From Heliocidaris tuberculata (taxonomy: Eukaryota > Echinodermata > Echinoidea > Camarodonta > Echinometridae), in contig CM046849.1 of the NCBI GenBank assembly GCA_025618425.1, positions 29,507,821-29,571,820 of the forward strand: a stretch of 64,000 nucleotides of DNA, written 5' to 3'. Below the pieces are notes generated by a model. The model made no database searches. It saw nothing but the letters and a program-made list of their open reading frames with translations, and was not told the origin of the DNA. This document shows positions 59,134-64,000 of this stretch, one piece after another. Within the stretch, counting starts at the first letter, position 1; the number at the start of each line of letters is the position of its first letter. The position numbers and the translations under genes are program-made.

Positions 59134-59680
59134 AAGGGAAAGTCCACCCCGGTACTAAGTTAATTTAAATAAAAGTAGAATAATGAGAGAAACAGATTAG
59201 TTAAAGTTTGAGCAAAATCTGATAAAAAATACGAAAGTTATGAATTTTTGAAGTTGTAATCAATCAAACACAAATTGGCAACTCTGTGACGTATCTTGCG
59301 AGCCCCTCTCCCATTTGCTCAGTACAGAAAATCTCATAAATTTGCATTTTCTTGGTATTTGATGAAGGAATAGATTTTTTTCAAACAGGTTTTGTGTAAA
59401 AACATGTGAGCAGCGATTATAATTATATAAGGTGCATGACTTGAATATTTTCTTTATAGAAAATGGAAATTAATCATTTTTGCGGCACAGAGAAAATGGG
59501 AGTGGAGCTCGCAAGATCGTCACGGAGTTGCCGATTTATGTTTGAATGATAACAATTTCAAAAAATTGGTAACTTTCTTATTTTTATCGTATTTTGCTCA
59601 AACTTTCACTGATCTGTTTCTTTAATTTTTCTGCTTCTTTTAAAACCAACTTGTAATCAGGGTGGACTTCACTTTTAATT
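59134..59680. mobile_element. ~545-bp foldback element, copy 2
   Basis: aagggaaagtccacccc...aaagtttgagcaaaatctgat faces atcgtattttgctcaaactttc...gggtggacttcactttt. Inner ggcaactctgtgacg / cgtcacggagttgcc also pair. Same family as 20690-21283. Confidence 0.8.
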
Positions 59681-61980
59681 ATTACTTGGTTGGTAGATTG
59701 ACTGATGGAATGGATGTTGGACTAGCCGACTGATTGTAAGGAATTATCTTCTTTACTTCTTTATAAAACCAAACATGTTCACTGGTCGGAGTAAATATCA
59801 AAGAAAAATTTGACCGAGAGAGCTCTGACAATTTTTTTTTCTCAAAAATTGGGTTTGAAATAAGTTCAGTGAATCGTAAACTTCTTTCAAATTAGCATAG
59901 CGCCACCTGTTACTCGGAATGTCCAGAGTATATCAAAAATATCAATTTCTTATGCAGTCTCCTTTATTATTTAAAGTTATTACTTTCTTCATCCCTTGTT
60001 TAAAATTCTTTTTAATAATATATTATATTATCTGTCTTTTCTTGGCTTCCTGTCTATATATTTTCAATTTATCTTTTCTTCTTCTTCCCCTTGGCCACAC
60101 TATTGTTTTCTTTCAAAATCCATCATTATGAGTTGGCTTGCCAAATTTTCCTCCATTACGTTGACAATTTTTTTTCCTATCAGTGTATTTTAGGTGATTT
60201 ACGGTAATTTGTGAATCATATTGTACCTTTCTCTCTCCCTTACCCCTTTCTCTCCTCTCCCTCCCTCTCTCTTGCCTCTTTCGCTTTTCTCTCTATCCTC
60301 CGAGTCTCTCTCAGTCTCTCCCCATCTCCCTTCTCTCTCTGTCTCTCTTTCTCTTTCTCTGCCTATTTTTGCTTCTCTCTCTCTCTCTCTCTCTCTCTAC
60401 CTTTCAATATCTGCTATATCGTCCCCCTTTCTCTCCCCCATCCCTCTTTCCTTCCTGACCCCGCTCTCCATTAACCTTTTCCAGCCCAAATGTCAATTGT
60501 CATGTTGTTGGTTTTTTCACCACAATGTCTTGATAAAATTATTATTAAACCTTTGTCGGCGACATCGTCTATCGAAGGCTATCAAAGTGTTTAAGAAAAT
60601 ACATCGGAGGATGTAGGAACGAATATTATGATCCATATAAAACGAGTAGGCTCCTTAATTTCCGACAGACAATGCCATAATATAGGATCATACTAGCTAT
60701 ACGATATTGATGTAAGTGAGACAGTTCAGTGATAAAGTTTTTTTTCTATACAGTGTTTCATAAAAAAGATCAATTACTAACGGTTAGATCGAGAGGGGAA
60801 ATGATTTGATTCGGGACAGCTACTCTCTAGACTTATCCTCCCGACATCTATCCCCGAAAAACTAACACTATAGGACAACCACACCAACCCCCAGGACAAT
60901 AACCCCCGGACAACAGATAAGGCAATTACCCCCAGACAACTATCCCCTAAGATATGTTCCTCCAATGTGGTTCGAGGAATGATTTGCTCACTTACTCTTT
61001 ATCTAGACCAGTACCCCCCCCCCCCAATTATTAGACCCACTCTACGCCAATGGTTGCCATCAACTACAGCAGTAGCTGTACAGTCACAATAAAATCGTCG
61101 ACGCCTCTATCCAAAAGCAATCCAGAAAATTAGCATCTAAATCATTTGCTCTTAATAAAACTTGGCACATTATTATCATTCCGATTAACTGTGAGATATT
61201 ATGTAGCATCTTTTCTTACATACCTTGTACAACTCCATCTGGCAGGGTTCTTGAGATGGAAATAGATCTTTAGATCGGAAATTCCTGAGAAGGTTAAAAC
61301 ATCACTTACATCTTGAAGAAATTTAGGTAGCTTCCCGCCATAACGAAAGCAGTAGACTCTTGAGAAAGCAGATTTTTGCCTAAAAGTTATTAACACACTT
61401 TTAGTAATCTCGATAATGTTACACGTAGTTTCACGTAAAAATATTCTCTCGAGTCTTTACCGACTGAAATTTATATCTTAAGAGGAATTGATATTTACTT
61501 TCTCAAGTGATATTGACGCTGTAGTTCCGCTTATAATTGGGTTTTTCGACAATGATCTGCAGAAAAAGAAGACTAAAATCAATTGAGATAAAACTTTCAC
61601 TTTGTGAGGATACTATTGATTTGATATATGCATTTAGCTAAACATCCAATGAAATAATAAGGATAAACATATATTAATGTAAAGACAAGTCATCATTCAA
61701 CTGGTTTCTGCTCGTATAGATTTTACGAAACTAAAAAAAAAATCATTGTCAGTGAGCATTATTGTAGTCTTTCATCCGGCAAATAACTGCTATTCTCAAA
61801 ATAGTAAGTATTATCGTGTTTTTTTTTGTCGTTTTTTTTTGTTGTTTTTTTGTATAGTCAGGAAAGGGATATTAAAAGAAATAAATTTACAGTGACGTCA
61901 TGAATATGATAGAATGCAGAGATGTGAACATGGTGAAAGAAATATGAAATATTCCAGTATCCAATTAACCAACCCCCTCT
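59681..61980. other. Intergenic, no gene supported
   Basis: CT-rich patch 60225-60460. A fragment of the CCCCCAGGACAATTA minisatellite is at 60870-60958. No coding region recognised. Confidence 0.4.
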
Positions 61981-61984
61981 CTCT

Positions 61985-62050
<66 letters not shown>
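61976..62050. repeat. (CT)n microsatellite
   Basis: ctctct, ~65 bp nearly pure. Confidence 0.95.
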
Positions 62051-62053
<3 letters not shown>

Positions 62054-62699
62054 ACCAGGAACATTTTCACTCCATCCGCCGTCTTTTTCTACATTACCCT
62101 AATGTTCACTTTCTCAATTTTCTGAAAATCCTTTTCGGATAATGTGACAATATAGAGTTTTAAGAAAATTCAATCGTACTGCCCCCAAATAATATTCTAG
62201 TTATGCCCCTTCGATTAGGGGCAGACTGGCCATTGGGAGTTTGGAGAGTTTTTCCAACGGGCCGGTCATGCAAAAAAAGGGCTGTTCTAAACAAAAAGGG
62301 CCCGTCGCTCCGAAATTCCCACTCGAATTTTAGTCCCAGCGTAGCTTGCCCCCTGCCTTTGATCTTTCGTACTAATTGGAAGAGTCATAATATTCCACCT
62401 TTCATCAGGGGTTTATCGTTGTTTGAATCATCATTACTGCTTAGTTTGCAGGCACAAACCCTTTTAAGTCGTAAGAGGTAACATAGTGTCTGAACTATAA
62501 AACTATGAGGACTACACGGCCTACTCCACTACATATGCCCTGTACTTTAGCTGCCCCAGACAACACAGAGACTGACAAAGTTAGGCTAGGCTCAAGGCTT
62601 AGTGAAATATAGTCTGTGTCTGCAGACTAATTACTGCCTGTGAGATCATTCACAAACCGGGATGATTATCATCAAACAGATCTATAGAGTCAGATCACT
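62051..62699. other. Intergenic, no gene seen
   Basis: Nothing recognisable. Confidence 0.4.
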
Positions 62700-62846
62700 G
62701 GGACCGTTGCACAAAACTTGCGTTTAATCGCAACTCTTAAAAATCAAACGCAAGTCCTTAATGCGCACTTCTGATTGGCTGAAAATAAAGTTGCGTTTGA
62801 TTTTCCTGAGTTGCGTTCAAACGCAAGTTTTGTGCAACGGGCCCCT
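62700..62846. mobile_element. 147-bp palindromic MITE, copy 3, with direct flanking repeat
   Basis: Same hairpin as 8092-8238 (gttgcacaaaacttgcgtttaa...cgcaagttttgtgcaacggg). gatcactggg occurs at 62693-62702 and again at 62847-62856. Because the element itself starts with GGG, the true TSD is 7-10 bp. Confidence 0.85.
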
Positions 62847-63009
62847 GATCACTGGGAGACGTTAGAAGAGAGTCAGAAATGATTCAGGGATTTCAAGATA
62901 TCTTATTAAATCGGACGGTTAGAGTCGGAGACATCATGCAAAGGCGTTTAACACATACCCGTACACTCTGTAATAATTATGAAAAAGAGGGTTAGATGGT
63001 AAGGCAGTG

Positions 63010-63236
63010 TAAACTCTGGCTCACACGAAGCGTCATTTCGTTTGCGTCAATACCTGCGCTAATCGAGCCTGTGAAGGCAATTAGCCCATGCGCCATTTGT
63101 TAAAAGTATTGTTTACACTGTTGCAATAACTTTTTAAAAACGATAATCATTCTTTCATTACGCGCCAAAGACAGAACAGTCAAGTTACTGACGCAGCCCT
63201 TACGTCAGCAAATGACGCCTCATGTGAGAAGGGCTT
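63010..63236. repeat. Inverted third copy of the 44933-45405 element
   Basis: ggctcacacgaagcgtcattt, aatcgagcctgtgaagg, ttaaaagtattgtt, ctgacgcagcccttacgtca and aatgacgcctcatgtgag, in the reverse order and strand of the units at 44933 and 45185. Confidence 0.8.
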
Positions 63237-64000
63237 TAGGCTTCATATCACTGCGTCGCAACAAACGTGAATATTGAAAAGGGGGGGGGGGGGGGAATAA
63301 GGGTTCGTTGGCAAAAAGAAGACAAAAAGAAATGAGGTAGGGGTCCTGTCAGCCATGAATTTAACTAGCATTTTCCGGTTGAAATTAAAAAAAAAAAAAT
63401 CATTCAATAATGTTCAAATCATCAGATAGAAAACTAAATACAAATCAAATTAATTAAGAGATAATGTACTTGATGTCTTAATTCTCTTTACAGGTAAGCC
63501 TCATCATCAATTAAACAGTAATCTTCCAATGGGCCCAAGTTGGCATCTTTGCGTAGACATTCGTTCTAATATTATTCACGAAATGGAAATGACGAAGTGG
63601 GGCTCACAGAGAGAAAAAAAGACTAACTACAATAGAGCTAGTGACTAAGGCGAAGGAAGAAGATAGCAAAGTAAAAATGGCGACAACAACAAACTAAATT
63701 CGACAAGTATTTGATGAGATGATATGATGATTATGAATGATACGTTACCTTTAATCAAATTGACCTAGTTTAGCGAGCATCTCTGGAACGAGTCAGCTTT
63801 CATCCGTCGAACGTCATACACTCGCCTTAGAACTTTTTGAACTTAGTAAACAGCCGTTTTTGTGGTTTCTTTTAGGGGAAAGGTTGGATGTATGAGTTTG
63901 CATTGCTTACTACATTTTTGTATTGCTTGTCCATTTCGAGTAAAACATTATCTGTGAAGCTCATGATACATTTGTTTTCGATCAGATCATTTAAAGAGGA
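63237..64000. other. Intergenic, no gene seen
   Basis: G homopolymer at 63281; otherwise nothing recognisable. Confidence 0.4.

Overview
The window looks like nuclear DNA of a marine deuterostome, most likely an echinoderm and probably a sea urchin. This rests on AT-rich DNA with short spliced exons, a fibrinogen-domain lectin pair, a tandem orphan GPCR pair, a DIRS-type retrotransposon, CR1/L2-like non-LTR fragments with (ATCAA)n-type tails, tRNA-derived SINEs, and very many short foldback elements, microsatellites and G/C homopolymers. The species is an inference; no rRNA or mitochondrial marker is present.

Layout. 1-4300 is the 5' two thirds of a DIRS1-like retroelement on the minus strand (gag, then intact RT-RNase H running off the left edge). 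4300-18700 is gene-poor and repeat-dense: nested foldback elements, telomere-like repeats, hAT-type MITEs and non-LTR remnants. 18721-19767 (-) and 25970-27085 (-) are two intron-free-CDS rhodopsin-type GPCR paralogues separated by repeats. 28-33 kb is again repeats (hAT MITE, SINEs, microsatellites). 33.2-40.3 kb (+) holds a six-coding-exon gene for a secreted YWTD beta-propeller with a C-terminal PAN/apple domain. 41.4-44.9 kb (+) and 51.8-57.6 kb (+) hold two paralogous secreted fibrinogen-related (ficolin-like) proteins. The rest, to 64 kb, is repeats and unannotated DNA.

Taken together, the right half is a cluster of three secreted, disulphide-rich, probably carbohydrate- or protein-binding extracellular genes in the same direction. 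The left half is a receptor pair in a repeat sea. All splice structures were assembled by eye from GT/AG sites that keep frame, and they agree between the two fibrinogen paralogues. The points most worth checking are: a retrotransposon tail that supplies the stop codon of one GPCR; a duplicated 5'UTR splice acceptor in the other; an exact intron presence/absence difference between the fibrinogen paralogues; loss of the canonical lectin pocket in one of them; and several short transposon families with clear 8-bp target duplications, one built around telomere-like repeats.
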